A program made the translations under genes and the position numbers. Shown here piece by piece: positions 27,276 through 35,919 of a stretch of 64,000 bases of DNA. Below the pieces are notes generated by a model. It had not been told where the DNA came from. It worked only from the letters and a program-made list of their open reading frames with translations, and did no database searches. Source of the DNA: Streptomyces tsukubensis (GTDB lineage Bacteria; Actinomycetota; Actinomycetes; Streptomycetales; Streptomycetaceae); contig NZ_CP045178.1 in NCBI RefSeq assembly GCF_009296025.1, positions 3,162,001 through 3,226,000 on the forward strand. The letters run 5' to 3'. Numbering within the stretch: position 1 is the stretch's first letter; the number at the start of each line of letters is the position of its first letter.

Positions 27276-28231
27276 CAGTCCCGAGCGATGTCCCGGCGGG
27301 TACGCCCCTGCCCGGCGGAGCGAAAACCCCGGACCGAGGCCCTGCCCCTGGTACCGCCCCGCCGCCGGTGGTCAAGGCCAAGCGGTCGGTCGCGTCCCGT
27401 ATCGCGTCCGGCACGGCGGGCGGCCTCATGCGGGCCTTCCTCATCGTGGTCGCCGTGTTCTGGCTGGTGCCGACGGTGGGGCTGTTGCTCTCCTCCCTGC
27501 GAGGTCCTTCCGACATCGGCGCGAGCGGCTGGTGGAAGATCTTCACGAAGCCGTCGCAGCTGACGCTGGAGAACTATTCGCACCTCCTCGACGACAACAC
27601 CATCACCAACTCCCTTCTCTCCACCGTGGCGATCACGGTCCCCGCCACGGTGCTGGTGGTCGTCATCGGTTCACTGGCCGGATACGCCTTCGCGTGGATG
27701 GATTTCCCCGGCCGCGACTGGTGGTTCCTGGTCGTGGTGGGGCTGTTGGTGGTGCCGGTGCAGGTGGCACTGCTCCCGGTCTCCGAACTCTTCGGCGCGG
27801 TGGGGATCTTCGAGACCACGATCGGCGTGATCCTCTTCCATGTCGCCTTCGGACTGCCTTTCGCGATCTTCCTGCTGCGGAACTTCTTCGCCGAGATCCC
27901 GAGGGAACTGCTGGAGGCGGCCAGGCTGGACGGCGCGGGTGAGCTGCGGCTCTTCACCCGGGTCGTGATGCCGCTCGGCGGCCCTGCCATCGCCTCGCTG
28001 GGCATTTTCCAGTTCCTGTGGGTGTGGAACGACATGCTGGTCGCGCTGATCTTCGCGGACTCGAAGTCCCCGCCGATCACGGTGGCGCTCCAGCAGCAGG
28101 TACGCCAGTTCGGCAACAACGTCGACGTACTGGCGCCGGGCGCGTTCATCTCGATGATCATTCCGCTCGCGGTGTTCTTCGCCTTCCAGAAGCAGTTCGT
28201 CTCCGGAGTGATGGCGGGGGCGGTCAAGTAG
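27272..28231 (+). CDS. sugar ABC permease, MalG-type
   Basis: The 319-residue permease overlaps the previous stop by 4 bp (ATGA). After a disordered Pro-rich start (about 45 residues) come six helices. The EAA loop that contacts the ATPase is EAARLDGAGELRLFTRVVMP. It pairs with the upstream permease to form the channel. It is the last gene of the importer operon; the next 400 bp are repeat and remnant DNA. Confidence 0.92.
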   Translation: MTVPSDVPAGTPLPGGAKTPDRGPAPGTAPPPVVKAKRSVASRIASGTAGGLMRAFLIVVAVFWLVPTVGLLLSSLRGPSDIGASGWWKIFTKPSQLTLENYSHLLDDNTITNSLLSTVAITVPATVLVVVIGSLAGYAFAWMDFPGRDWWFLVVVGLLVVPVQVALLPVSELFGAVGIFETTIGVILFHVAFGLPFAIFLLRNFFAEIPRELLEAARLDGAGELRLFTRVVMPLGGPAIASLGIFQFLWVWNDMLVALIFADSKSPPITVALQQQVRQFGNNVDVLAPGAFISMIIPLAVFFAFQKQFVSGVMAGAVK

Positions 28232-28628
<397 letters not shown>

Positions 28629-29296
28629 TCACGCACTCAGCCGCACCACACGGTTCTCGTCCGGGGCCAGGGCGTCGACCTCGCGCGGGCGGCAGACCAC
28701 CGGCTCCGACAAGACGGTCCACAGGCGCGGGAACGAAGTTGGGCCAACGATCAACACATCCGTGTCTGGTCGCCGATCTGGAATTCGTTCACCCATTCCT
28801 TGGCCGCCGCGAGGCCGGGAGTGGTGCCGACCACCTCGTACACGAACCCGGTCCACTCCTCCAGGACGCGCGGCTCGTCGGGCCGGAGGTGGCCGGCTCC
28901 GATACGTGCGGACGCGTATCCGGCGAGCCCGCCTGCTCCGGTTCCCAGGTCGAGTACGGGAAGCCCCTCCCCGAGCCGGGCGAGGCGCAGCATCCGGATC
29001 ACTAGACTCGGCAACGTAGCAGACGACGTGGGCAGCCCCTCGGGCCGGTCGTCGGGCTTGGCGTGGTCGGCGTGGAGCGCCCCGACCTTGGTGACCAACG
29101 ACTGGTTGGCGTAGGCGGCTTCCGCCCACGCGTCCGGGGCGCTCGGCCCGTCCCTGAGTGTCCACACTCCCCGGTTCTCCTCCCACCAGCGGGGCACCAG
29201 CTCATGCCGGGGAAGTCCGGCCACCGGAGCCAGCCACCGCGACACCGGGTCGGTGATTTCGGTGGCGAGCCGTTCGGCGTGGGATTGCCATTCCAT
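28629..29296 (-). pseudogene. remnant of PIMT-like RiPP methyltransferase
   Basis: From ATG 29296 the frame encodes a protein resembling the N-terminal half of the tgmC methyltransferase at 30950. Both share the TSS-TLPSLV-RM motif, and it has a SAM-binding VLDLGTGAGGLAGYA. Straight after motif I the similarity stops, and unrelated sequence follows (RVLEEWTGFVYEVVGTTPGL). A frame switch near 28760 leads to VLIVGPTSFPRLWTVL and a stop at 28629. It looks like a methyltransferase with an internal deletion joined to another gene's tail. A working truncated protein (stop 28751, 181 residues) is unlikely, because most of the Rossmann core is missing. Confidence 0.6.
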
Positions 29297-29311
29297 GCTC
29301 CCGAACCTTCC

Positions 29312-29650
29312 TCACTCGTACGCGGGGTCACACGCTTCGCTCTCGGCGGGGGCGCAGTCCTCGCCGTCCTTGGACGGGTCGCAGTTGTCGGGTGTGCACG
29401 CCGTACGCCCGCCACGTGGCGGGATTCTCACAGCCAGCTCGGACCACGCGCTGCTCCGTACCAGATCACCGAGCCTGCTTTCCAGGACGTTGCCCGCCGG
29501 GAAGTCGCGGGAGAGCACGCAGCCGGCGAGGTCACCGTTGGGGAGGATGGCCGCCCGTCCTCCCCAACCACACATACGGAGCGTGTCACAGTCGCCACGC
29601 TCCGCGACTTCACGGCACTGGTCAGCACCATGAGTGGGTATACATTCCGC
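29312..29650 (-). pseudogene. C-terminal fragment of a radical SAM/SPASM protein
   Basis: The minus-strand frame (closed upstream by a stop at 29653) encodes about 112 residues with a SPASM-type cysteine pattern. It reads ADQCREVAERGDCDTLRMCG, then WGGRAAILPNGDLAGCVLSR. Next come GNVLESRLGDLVRSSAW and a Cys-rich end (CTPDNCDPSKDGEDC, EACDPAYE). SPASM domains bind extra Fe-S clusters in peptide-modifying radical SAM enzymes. The radical SAM core with CxxxCxxC is absent; the graspetide operon begins where it should be. The methyltransferase remnant follows 15 bp downstream, so the two were probably one operon. Confidence 0.65.
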
Positions 29651-29702
29651 TCAAGCGGGGCAGATCGGCTTCCGCTTGATCCAGTGGGGAAAGGGTGAGC
29701 AC

Positions 29703-29969
29703 ATGGCTACACCGACCACTCAGGCACCGTGGGCGATGGGGCTGGTCACCGACCGGCTGTACGTCGGCCCACCGACGTACGCCGCGGTGGTGCTGGACGG
29801 GGCCACGCAGACCGCCCGCTACACCGACGCTGCCGGGCAGACCGTGGAGATGGGCAAGCACGGCACGTCGAAGACGACCGGCACGGCGTCGATGTCCGGG
29901 GGCGGGGACGGGCAGGGCCCGCAGCCGCAGACTCAGGACGACCACACCACCGACTACGAGTCGGACTGA
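29703..29969 (+). CDS. tgmA: ATP-grasp-modified RiPP precursor peptide
   Basis: The 88-residue precursor has the leader pattern of the TgmA family: PWAMGLVTDRLYV, a Tyr-Asp-Ala segment and GQTVEMGKHG. The C-terminal core from about residue 55 runs TSKTTGTASMSGGGDGQG, then PQPQTQDDHTTDYESD. Hydroxyl donors (T55, S56, T58, T59, T61, S63, S65) lie before a Gly/Pro/Gln stretch holding D69-G70, and acidic acceptors (D79, D80, D84, E86, D88) come after. ATP-grasp ligases join such side chains as esters. The start 29703 has AAAGGGTGAG upstream; the open frame to 29634 is a run-on. The ligase gene begins 3 bp after the stop. Confidence 0.9.
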   Translation: MATPTTQAPWAMGLVTDRLYVGPPTYAAVVLDGATQTARYTDAAGQTVEMGKHGTSKTTGTASMSGGGDGQGPQPQTQDDHTTDYESD

Positions 29970-29972
29970 CCG

Positions 29973-30953
29973 GTGGCCTCCACCGTCCTGGTCGTCACCG
30001 CGCTGGAAGACGTCACCGCGGACTGGGTCATCGCCGCACTGAACGAGCGTGAGGTGCCCGTCGTCCGCGTCGACCCCGCCGACATTGGCACCGGGCTGAC
30101 CTTCGAGGCCCGCATCGAGGCGGAGGCGCCTTCGTGGGGCGGGCGACTGCGTACGGCGAGCCGGGAGGTGGATCTGGGGGAGGTGGCGGCGGTCTACTAC
30201 CGGCGCCCCACCTCCTACGCCACCCGGTATCAGCATCTTCCTCCACAGCAGCGGAAGTTCGCCGCCGCTGAGGCGAGGCATGGGCTCGGCGGCATCCTGA
30301 ACACCCTGCACGGCTCCGTCTACGTCAATCACCCGGCAGCAGTGACCCGCGCAGACTTCAAGCCCGCCCAGTTGCAGAGGTTCACCGAGCTCGGGCTGTC
30401 GATCCCGCCGACCCTGGTCACCAACGATGTCGAGGCGGCCCGCAAGTTCGCCGCCCAACACGGCCCCGTCATCTACAAGACGTTCCGTGGCCTGCCTCGG
30501 GACGAAGACGGGCACACCGGCGCGATCTGGGCCCAGCGTATTGATCCGGGGACCTTCGACGACTCCCTCGCGGTGACCGCCCACCTGTTCCAGGCCGAGA
30601 TCCCCAAAACCGGGGACGTGCGGGTCACCGTGGTCGGCCACCGTGTCTTCGCCCAGCAGATCGCCGCCCCGGATGGCGCCTTGGACTGGCGCCGCGGCAA
30701 CTGGGACGACCTGATCCACGCTCCCATCACCGTGCCTGCCTCCATCGAGGCCGCGCTGCATATTTACCTGGCCTCGTTCGGCCTGGTCTTCGGCTGCTTC
30801 GACTTCGCTCTGACCGGCGACGGCGATGCCCCGGAACACTGGACAGCGATCGAGTGCAACAGCAACGGGCAGTGGGGCTGGCTGCCCGACGCGCGGACCA
30901 TCACCGAGGCGTTCGCCGACATCCTGAGCAGAAAGGAGGCGGGGCCGAGATGA
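29973..30953 (+). CDS. tgmB: ATP-grasp ribosomal peptide maturase (graspetide ligase)
   Basis: The 326-residue protein is an MvdD/TgmB-type ATP-grasp ligase. It phosphorylates core Asp/Glu carboxylates and couples them to Ser/Thr (ester) or Lys (amide). Visible parts are the N-terminal pre-ATP-grasp domain (VLVVTALEDVTADWVIAAL, VYYRRPTSY), the ATP lysine region (GPVIYKTFRGLPRDEDG), VRVTVVGHRVFAQQI, and the Mg-binding end IECNSNGQWGWLPDA. GTG 29973 follows the precursor stop by 3 bp, implying coupling. It overlaps the methyltransferase start by 4 bp. Confidence 0.93.
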   Translation: MASTVLVVTALEDVTADWVIAALNEREVPVVRVDPADIGTGLTFEARIEAEAPSWGGRLRTASREVDLGEVAAVYYRRPTSYATRYQHLPPQQRKFAAAEARHGLGGILNTLHGSVYVNHPAAVTRADFKPAQLQRFTELGLSIPPTLVTNDVEAARKFAAQHGPVIYKTFRGLPRDEDGHTGAIWAQRIDPGTFDDSLAVTAHLFQAEIPKTGDVRVTVVGHRVFAQQIAAPDGALDWRRGNWDDLIHAPITVPASIEAALHIYLASFGLVFGCFDFALTGDGDAPEHWTAIECNSNGQWGWLPDARTITEAFADILSRKEAGPR

Positions 30954-32152
30954 GCATGCCCGCCGACCTTGAGACCGACTCCGTCCGCCTGCGCGAGGCG
31001 ATGACCAAGGGCCTCGCCGCCGACGGCGTCCTCGCCGATCCGGCCTGGCGTCAAGCCGTCGAGGTGGTGCCCAGGCACCGGTTCGTGCCCGGCTTCTACC
31101 TGCCCGCCGACGATCGTGACGAGCAGGGCCTGACGGTGTGGGAGCCGGTCACCGCCGCACTCGATCATGACCGCTGGCTGGCCACCGCATACTCCGACAC
31201 CACGCTGATCACGCAGTTCGACGGTGAGGATCCCGACTGGAAGGCCCCCGTCGTACGCCACGGCGGGGCCCCGACGTCGTCCTCCACGCTGCCCTCACTC
31301 GTCGTGCGCATGTGGGCGGACGCCGAGATCGCCGAGGGACACACGGTGCTGGAGATCGGCACCGGGACCGGCTACTCGACCGCGCTCGTGTGCGAACGTC
31401 TCGGCGGCTCCGCCGATGTCACGTCGATCGAGGTCGACGGTGGCCGGCTGGAGCAGGCGGCGAGCACGCTGTACGGCCTGGGCTACACCCCGACCCTGGC
31501 GGTGGCGGACGGCCTGTACGGGTACTGGCCCGAGACGAAGTTCGACCGGATCGTGGCCGCCTGCTCCTTCCGCGCGGTGCCGCCCGCTCTGCTCGGGCAA
31601 GTACGGCCGGGCGGGAAGGTCCTGCTCCCCCTGTCGGGCTGGCTCTACGGATACGCCCGCGTCCTGCTGACGGTGGCCGAGGACGGCACCGCCGAGGGCC
31701 AGTTGCTCGGCGGCACCGTGTCGTTCATGTCAGCGCGTACGCACGCGGCTCCAGTGTTCGGCAACCCCGCCCACTGGGCCGCGGGCCTGGCCGACAAGCC
31801 CCGGGCCACCCCGCACAGCCCGGAGCGCATCACGGCCGCCACCGAAGAAGCGTTCCACCTGCGGTTCCTCGCCCAGAGCGCGGTGCCCGACGCGCAGATG
31901 ACGACCGTGGGAGAGGTGGTGCACCTGGTCGACGTCGTCACCGGCTCCGCCGCCACCCTCACCCCCGCAAGCGACGGATGGGCCGTGCGCGAGGGTGGCC
32001 CGGTGAGGCTGTGGGAACGGATCGAGCGCGTCCTGGACGCCTACGACACGGCCGGCCGGCCGGGACCGGAGACGTTCACGCTGCACGTCTCCGGCGGCGG
32101 GCAGCACCTGCGGCATCCGCGGATGCCCGGTCTGACGCTGCCGAGGCTGTGA
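30950..32152 (+). CDS. tgmC: PIMT-like methyltransferase of the ATP-grasp peptide system
   Basis: The 400-residue protein has a protein-L-isoaspartate O-methyltransferase fold: GAPTSSSTLPSLVVRM before SAM motif I (HTVLEIGTGTGYSTALVC), then VTSIEVDGGRLEQA. A C-terminal extension of about 170 residues is typical of the TgmC family. In fuscimiditide-type pathways such an enzyme methylates a core Asp after cyclisation, and attack by the backbone amide gives an aspartimide. AAAGGAGG lies upstream of ATG 30950. The ATGA overlap with tgmB makes this a tight three-gene operon. No transporter or peptidase gene follows. Confidence 0.93.
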   Translation: MSMPADLETDSVRLREAMTKGLAADGVLADPAWRQAVEVVPRHRFVPGFYLPADDRDEQGLTVWEPVTAALDHDRWLATAYSDTTLITQFDGEDPDWKAPVVRHGGAPTSSSTLPSLVVRMWADAEIAEGHTVLEIGTGTGYSTALVCERLGGSADVTSIEVDGGRLEQAASTLYGLGYTPTLAVADGLYGYWPETKFDRIVAACSFRAVPPALLGQVRPGGKVLLPLSGWLYGYARVLLTVAEDGTAEGQLLGGTVSFMSARTHAAPVFGNPAHWAAGLADKPRATPHSPERITAATEEAFHLRFLAQSAVPDAQMTTVGEVVHLVDVVTGSAATLTPASDGWAVREGGPVRLWERIERVLDAYDTAGRPGPETFTLHVSGGGQHLRHPRMPGLTLPRL

Positions 32153-32194
32153 CACGGGCCGTACGTTTCAGGCGTGCCCCCAACGGGGCGATAC

Positions 32195-32280
32195 GGCGGG
32201 TCTGGAACCTCGGGTTCTTTTTGTCCCGGACCATGAACTCACCGGTGGCCGCCGTCGCGTACGGGGCACTGCCACCGTAA
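32195..32280 (-). pseudogene. DUF397 gene scrap (partial duplicate)
   Basis: Minus-strand translation gives ATAATGEFMVRDKKNPR, clearly related to AAATGEFVVRDSKNPG in the intact DUF397 gene next door. The nucleotides match closely over about 45 bp. It has no start or Trp-Xaa-Lys N-terminus. It looks like a tail left by duplication or recombination. Confidence 0.65.
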
Positions 32281-32328
32281 TGGCCGCCCCGTGGGCGTGA
32301 GACGAGGTGCGCATCAGCGATGCTGAAC

Positions 32329-32541
32329 TCAGCTGTGCGACTTGGCGAACGCCACGAAACCGGCCCACCCTTCGCGGCTCAGTGAGAGCACGGGCCCGCC
32401 CGGGTTCTTGCTGTCCCGGACCACGAACTCACCGGTGGCCGCCGCGTACTCCGGCGCCCACTCGATGCACTGGCCGCCTTCGCCACCGCTGTACGTGCTC
32501 TTGACCCATCGCAGGGGTCGGATGCCGTGCGTGTCGCTCAT
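32329..32541 (-). CDS. DUF397 protein
   Basis: The 70-residue protein has the DUF397 layout: LRWVKSTYSGGEGGQCIEWA, then VVRDSKNPGGPVLSLSREGW and a short helix. These proteins pair with XRE regulators in many copies per Streptomyces genome, as in the WhiJ/AbaA-type clusters. They may act with the regulator as a toxin/antitoxin-like or signalling pair. It overlaps the XRE gene by 4 bp, so they are coexpressed. Confidence 0.92.
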   Translation of the reverse strand: MSDTHGIRPLRWVKSTYSGGEGGQCIEWAPEYAAATGEFVVRDSKNPGGPVLSLSREGWAGFVAFAKSHS

Positions 32542-33368
32542 CTGGCGTACTCCTCCGCAATCTCACGAATCAGGGCCAGGGACTCTTCTGGATCACGCGC
32601 CGCAGCCCGCAGACGCTCATACGTCATACGCGCGTCGTCCACAGCCTTCACGGAGTCGGTCACGTGCCCCTGCCCCCTGGTCTCCGAATACAGGACTGTT
32701 GCCCCGTCGTCTGGTGTTAGCAGGGTAAACGGTAGAGACGCGGCAGGGGCACCCTCTTTAAAGCGGAGAACTTGTAGCGTGATGTGGGGGTTTCCCGCCG
32801 CTGAAGCAAGGTGGCGGAGCTGGTCAGCCATGACGGCCCGACCGCCTACTTCTGTGCGCAACGTCGCCTCATGCAAGATCACCCACAACAAGGGCGGGGC
32901 TTCCCGCTCCATGACCTCACGCCTGGCCAACCGTGCTTCCACCCTGGCCTTGATCTGTTCGTCGGTCTCGCGCGGATGCGTGGCCCGAAAGGTGGCTTCC
33001 GCGTACTCCCGCGTCTGCAACATGCCCATGATCAGGGCGTTGGAGTAGTCCTCAATCCGGGTGGCTTGCCTCTCCAGATTGATGTACGGGACAAACCAAC
33101 CGGGGTGTCCGCGCTCGCTGATCCTCACCAGCAGCCGGGCGAACCAGCCGGACGTGTTGAAGAACCGGTCGCAACCGTCGGCAAAGGCGGGGGACGGCAT
33201 CGCCTTGCCGTTCTTGACCTTGCTGACGTACGGCTCCTTGTAGCCAGTGAAGTCCGCCAGTTCCCGCTGACTGGCCCCCTTGTGGATCAGCGCCGCCTCC
33301 AGTTCCCGGCCGAACCACTCAAGACCGTTCACGGGCTCCGTTTCCGCCCCACGTGATCGCTCGTTCAT
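32538..33368 (-). CDS. XRE-family regulator with DUF5753 domain (WhiJ-like)
   Basis: The 276-residue protein has an N-terminal XRE helix-turn-helix (GASQRELADFTGYKEPYVSKV, about 29-49). A DUF5753 ligand/partner domain follows (HPGWFVPYINLERQATRIED, MGMLQTREYAEA, LLWVILHEATLRTEVG). This is the standard partner of DUF397 proteins. The start taken is ATG 33368, with GGGGA about 13 bases upstream; the frame is open from a TTG at 33431. It is divergent from the small gene at 33497. Confidence 0.9.
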   Translation of the reverse strand: MNERSRGAETEPVNGLEWFGRELEAALIHKGASQRELADFTGYKEPYVSKVKNGKAMPSPAFADGCDRFFNTSGWFARLLVRISERGHPGWFVPYINLERQATRIEDYSNALIMGMLQTREYAEATFRATHPRETDEQIKARVEARLARREVMEREAPPLLWVILHEATLRTEVGGRAVMADQLRHLASAAGNPHITLQVLRFKEGAPAASLPFTLLTPDDGATVLYSETRGQGHVTDSVKAVDDARMTYERLRAAARDPEESLALIREIAEEYAR

Positions 33369-33496
33369 GCGTTCAAGTCCCCGTTTTTCCAAGTCGGTTG
33401 GAAAGCCTCCAGACCTATTGAGCATAGGCAAGAAGGACGACGCTTATGTGAGCAAGCGGCAACACAGAGCGACGAAGAGCGAGGGCGCGGCGGACC

Positions 33497-33717
33497 ATGA
33501 CGGACCCCAGGACACCCGAACGTGTGACCAAGAGACCGGCACGCCACCCGGCCCCACCGGAGCCCGCACCGGTGACCGGGTGTCACATCTGCCGGGCGGC
33601 GGCGAAAGGACGCGAGTCGGCGCGCGCACTTGCCGACATGGAAGGCGTACGGACCTTCAGCGAGATCGTCGGAGAGCACCCGCATCGACGTGCGACGGAC
33701 CGGAGGGGGACAGCGCT

Positions 33718-33721
<4 letters not shown>
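33497..33721 (+). CDS. small hypothetical protein with CxxC
   Basis: The 74-residue protein has a basic, Pro-rich start and a single CHIC pair followed by a helix-forming stretch (ARALADMEGVRTFSEIVGEH). I do not recognise it. Its stop overlaps the next start (GTGA), which supports both being real. It is divergent from the XRE gene and may belong to that regulatory module. Confidence 0.5.
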
Positions 33722-34002
<281 letters not shown>

Positions 34003-34188
34003 GGCGGTCGACCGGCCCGCCAGCGCCCGCCACCGCCTCCCAGCGCCGCCCGTCCGGGGCGGGCACACATCCCACACCCCATTACGAGGCACCGTGCATC
34101 GTTTTTGTGCTACGGTTTCGATACATCGTGACTCGGAACTGTTCCGGGCCGCTTGGATCGTCGCCCTCGGGCGGAATGGATGGTCATC

Positions 34189-35082
34189 ATGCGCGTTTTC
34201 GTCACTGGTGCGACCGGCTGGATCGGCTCGGCGACCGTCGACGAACTACTCGGAGCCGGTCACGACGTCATCGGTCTGGCCCGGTCGGACGCCTCGGCCG
34301 CCGCTCTTGAGTCGAAGGGGGCGACGCCGCTGCGTGGCGGCCTCGACGACCTGGACGTGCTCCGCCGAGGGGCGTCCGATGCGGACGCGGTCGTGCACCT
34401 CGCCAACAAGCACGACTGGGGCAACCCCGCCGAGTCCGACCGCGCCGAACGTGCCGCCGTCGAGGTGATGGCCGACGCCCTGGTCGGCACCGACGCGCCC
34501 TTCGTCGTCGCGAACGGGCTCTCCGGCATCGTCGAAGGGCGCGCCGCCCTTGAGTCGGACGCCTCCCCCGAGGTCGGCCCCGACGCGTCACGTGGCGGCA
34601 GCGAGAACCTCGCCCTCGACTACATCGCCCGCGGGGTACGTACCGTCATCGTGCGCTTCGCGCCCTCCGTGCACGGCGCCGGAGACTGGGGCTTCGTCGC
34701 GTTCCTGAGGGACGCCGCCAAGAAGCGCGGTGTCTCCGGCTACATAGGCGACGGCTCGGTGGAGTGGTCGGCGGTGCACCGCGCGGACGCCGCGCGGCTG
34801 ATCCGAGCCGGTGTCGAGCAGGCCCCCGCGGGGACGAGGATGCACGCGGTCGCCGAGGAATCAGTCACCACACGCGCCATCGCGGAGGCGCTCGGCAAGG
34901 CGCTCGACCTTCCCGTGGTCTCGGTGACGGCGGAGGACGCGGGCGAGCACTTCGGCTTCGTCAGCGGGTTCTTCGCGACACCGATGGCGGCCTCCAGCGC
35001 CCGCACCCGCGAACTGCTCGACTGGAAGCCGACCGGGCCGACCCTGGTCGAGGACATCCTCGCCGGTGCCTACAGCGGCTGA
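34189..35082 (+). CDS. NAD(P)-dependent epimerase/SDR family protein
   Basis: The 297-residue extended SDR begins with the nucleotide-binding motif MRVFVTGATGWIGSATVDEL. It resembles atypical SDRs annotated as NAD-dependent epimerases or reductases (SRG... FAPSVHGAGDWGF, then C-terminal FFATPMAASSARTRELLDW). Substrate is unknown. ATG 34189 matches the family start; the in-frame ATG at 34180 is possible. Its 3' end overlaps the convergent TetR gene by 13 bp. Confidence 0.85.
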   Translation: MRVFVTGATGWIGSATVDELLGAGHDVIGLARSDASAAALESKGATPLRGGLDDLDVLRRGASDADAVVHLANKHDWGNPAESDRAERAAVEVMADALVGTDAPFVVANGLSGIVEGRAALESDASPEVGPDASRGGSENLALDYIARGVRTVIVRFAPSVHGAGDWGFVAFLRDAAKKRGVSGYIGDGSVEWSAVHRADAARLIRAGVEQAPAGTRMHAVAEESVTTRAIAEALGKALDLPVVSVTAEDAGEHFGFVSGFFATPMAASSARTRELLDWKPTGPTLVEDILAGAYSG

Positions 35083-35693
35083 GACGCCGCCGGACGCGCC
35101 TGGGCCCCGTCGCCCTCGCCCGCCCGTACGAGCTGAAGGTGACAGGTCTCGGCCATCGCGCGGGTGTCCAGGAGCGCCGGGTCGTGGTCCGTGAACAGCC
35201 AGTAGAACAGCGGGCCGATGAGGAGCGCCGTCGCCTGGTCGAGCGTTCCCCGGTCGGCGTCCTCGCCGAGAATGCGGCCGAGGACGGCGCGTGCGCTGTC
35301 GCCGATGACGTCGTCGCCGTCCAGGAGAGCGGCGACGGCCGGGTCGTGCTGCGCCTCGCCGGTCAGCGCGCGATACGCGGCCCCGGCGTGCGAACGGGTG
35401 AGGAACACGGCGAGCGCGTCAAGGTACTGGGTGAGTCCGTCCACGGGATCACTCGCCGGCTCCACCGCCAGCTCCTGGCGGGCGTCGTCGGCGCTGGCTT
35501 CGAGGAGGATCTCCGCCTTCGTCGACCACCAGCGGTACACGGTCTGCCGCCCCACGCCCGCGCGATCGGCGATGCCCTTCACCGTCATCGCCGCGTATCC
35601 GAGCTCCACCAGGAGGTCGTCAGCGGCGTGCAGGACGGCCGCACGCGCCCGCTCGCTCCGCGGACGGCCGAGGCGGGCACTCTGCTGCTCCAT
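35070..35693 (-). CDS. TetR family transcriptional regulator
   Basis: The 207-residue protein has an AcrR-type HTH (LGYAAMTVKGIADRAGVGRQ, then TVYRWWSTKAEIL) and a TetR C-terminal domain. It is divergent from a broken MFS exporter gene. The spacer holds a 17-bp inverted repeat (35723-35739), so the ancestral role was probably to repress the exporter. It could now act on the SDR gene or elsewhere. Confidence 0.9.
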   Translation of the reverse strand: MEQQSARLGRPRSERARAAVLHAADDLLVELGYAAMTVKGIADRAGVGRQTVYRWWSTKAEILLEASADDARQELAVEPASDPVDGLTQYLDALAVFLTRSHAGAAYRALTGEAQHDPAVAALLDGDDVIGDSARAVLGRILGEDADRGTLDQATALLIGPLFYWLFTDHDPALLDTRAMAETCHLQLVRAGEGDGAQARPAASQPL

Positions 35694-35722
35694 GATCCGC
35701 AGCGTACCCGTCGCAACACTTA

Positions 35723-35739
35723 CGAGACAACATGTCCCG
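35723..35739. promoter_or_regulatory. inverted repeat, candidate TetR operator
   Basis: CGAGACA-ACA-TGTCCCG is a 17-bp near-palindrome (one arm mismatch), 30 bp upstream of the TetR start and within the divergent promoter. Binding is inferred. Confidence 0.55.
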
Positions 35740-35919
35740 AATGGCTGACGCGGCGCCTATCCGTCACACCCCGCGCCCCGCGACCCCCGTCTCCCGCCCC
35801 GCGCCCGCGACCCCCGTCTCCCGCCCCGCGCTGCTCGCTCGCCCGCAAGCGCGATCACATCGCCGCGTGATCACATCCCGCGACCCCGTCCCGCAACCAC
35901 GCGCCATCACAAGGAAGCC

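Noticed and set aside
29622..30839. 405-codon minus-strand frame over the RiPP operon
   Set aside because: It is antisense to the ATP-grasp ligase, whose motifs are clear. Only the SPASM fragment in a different frame looks real on that strand.
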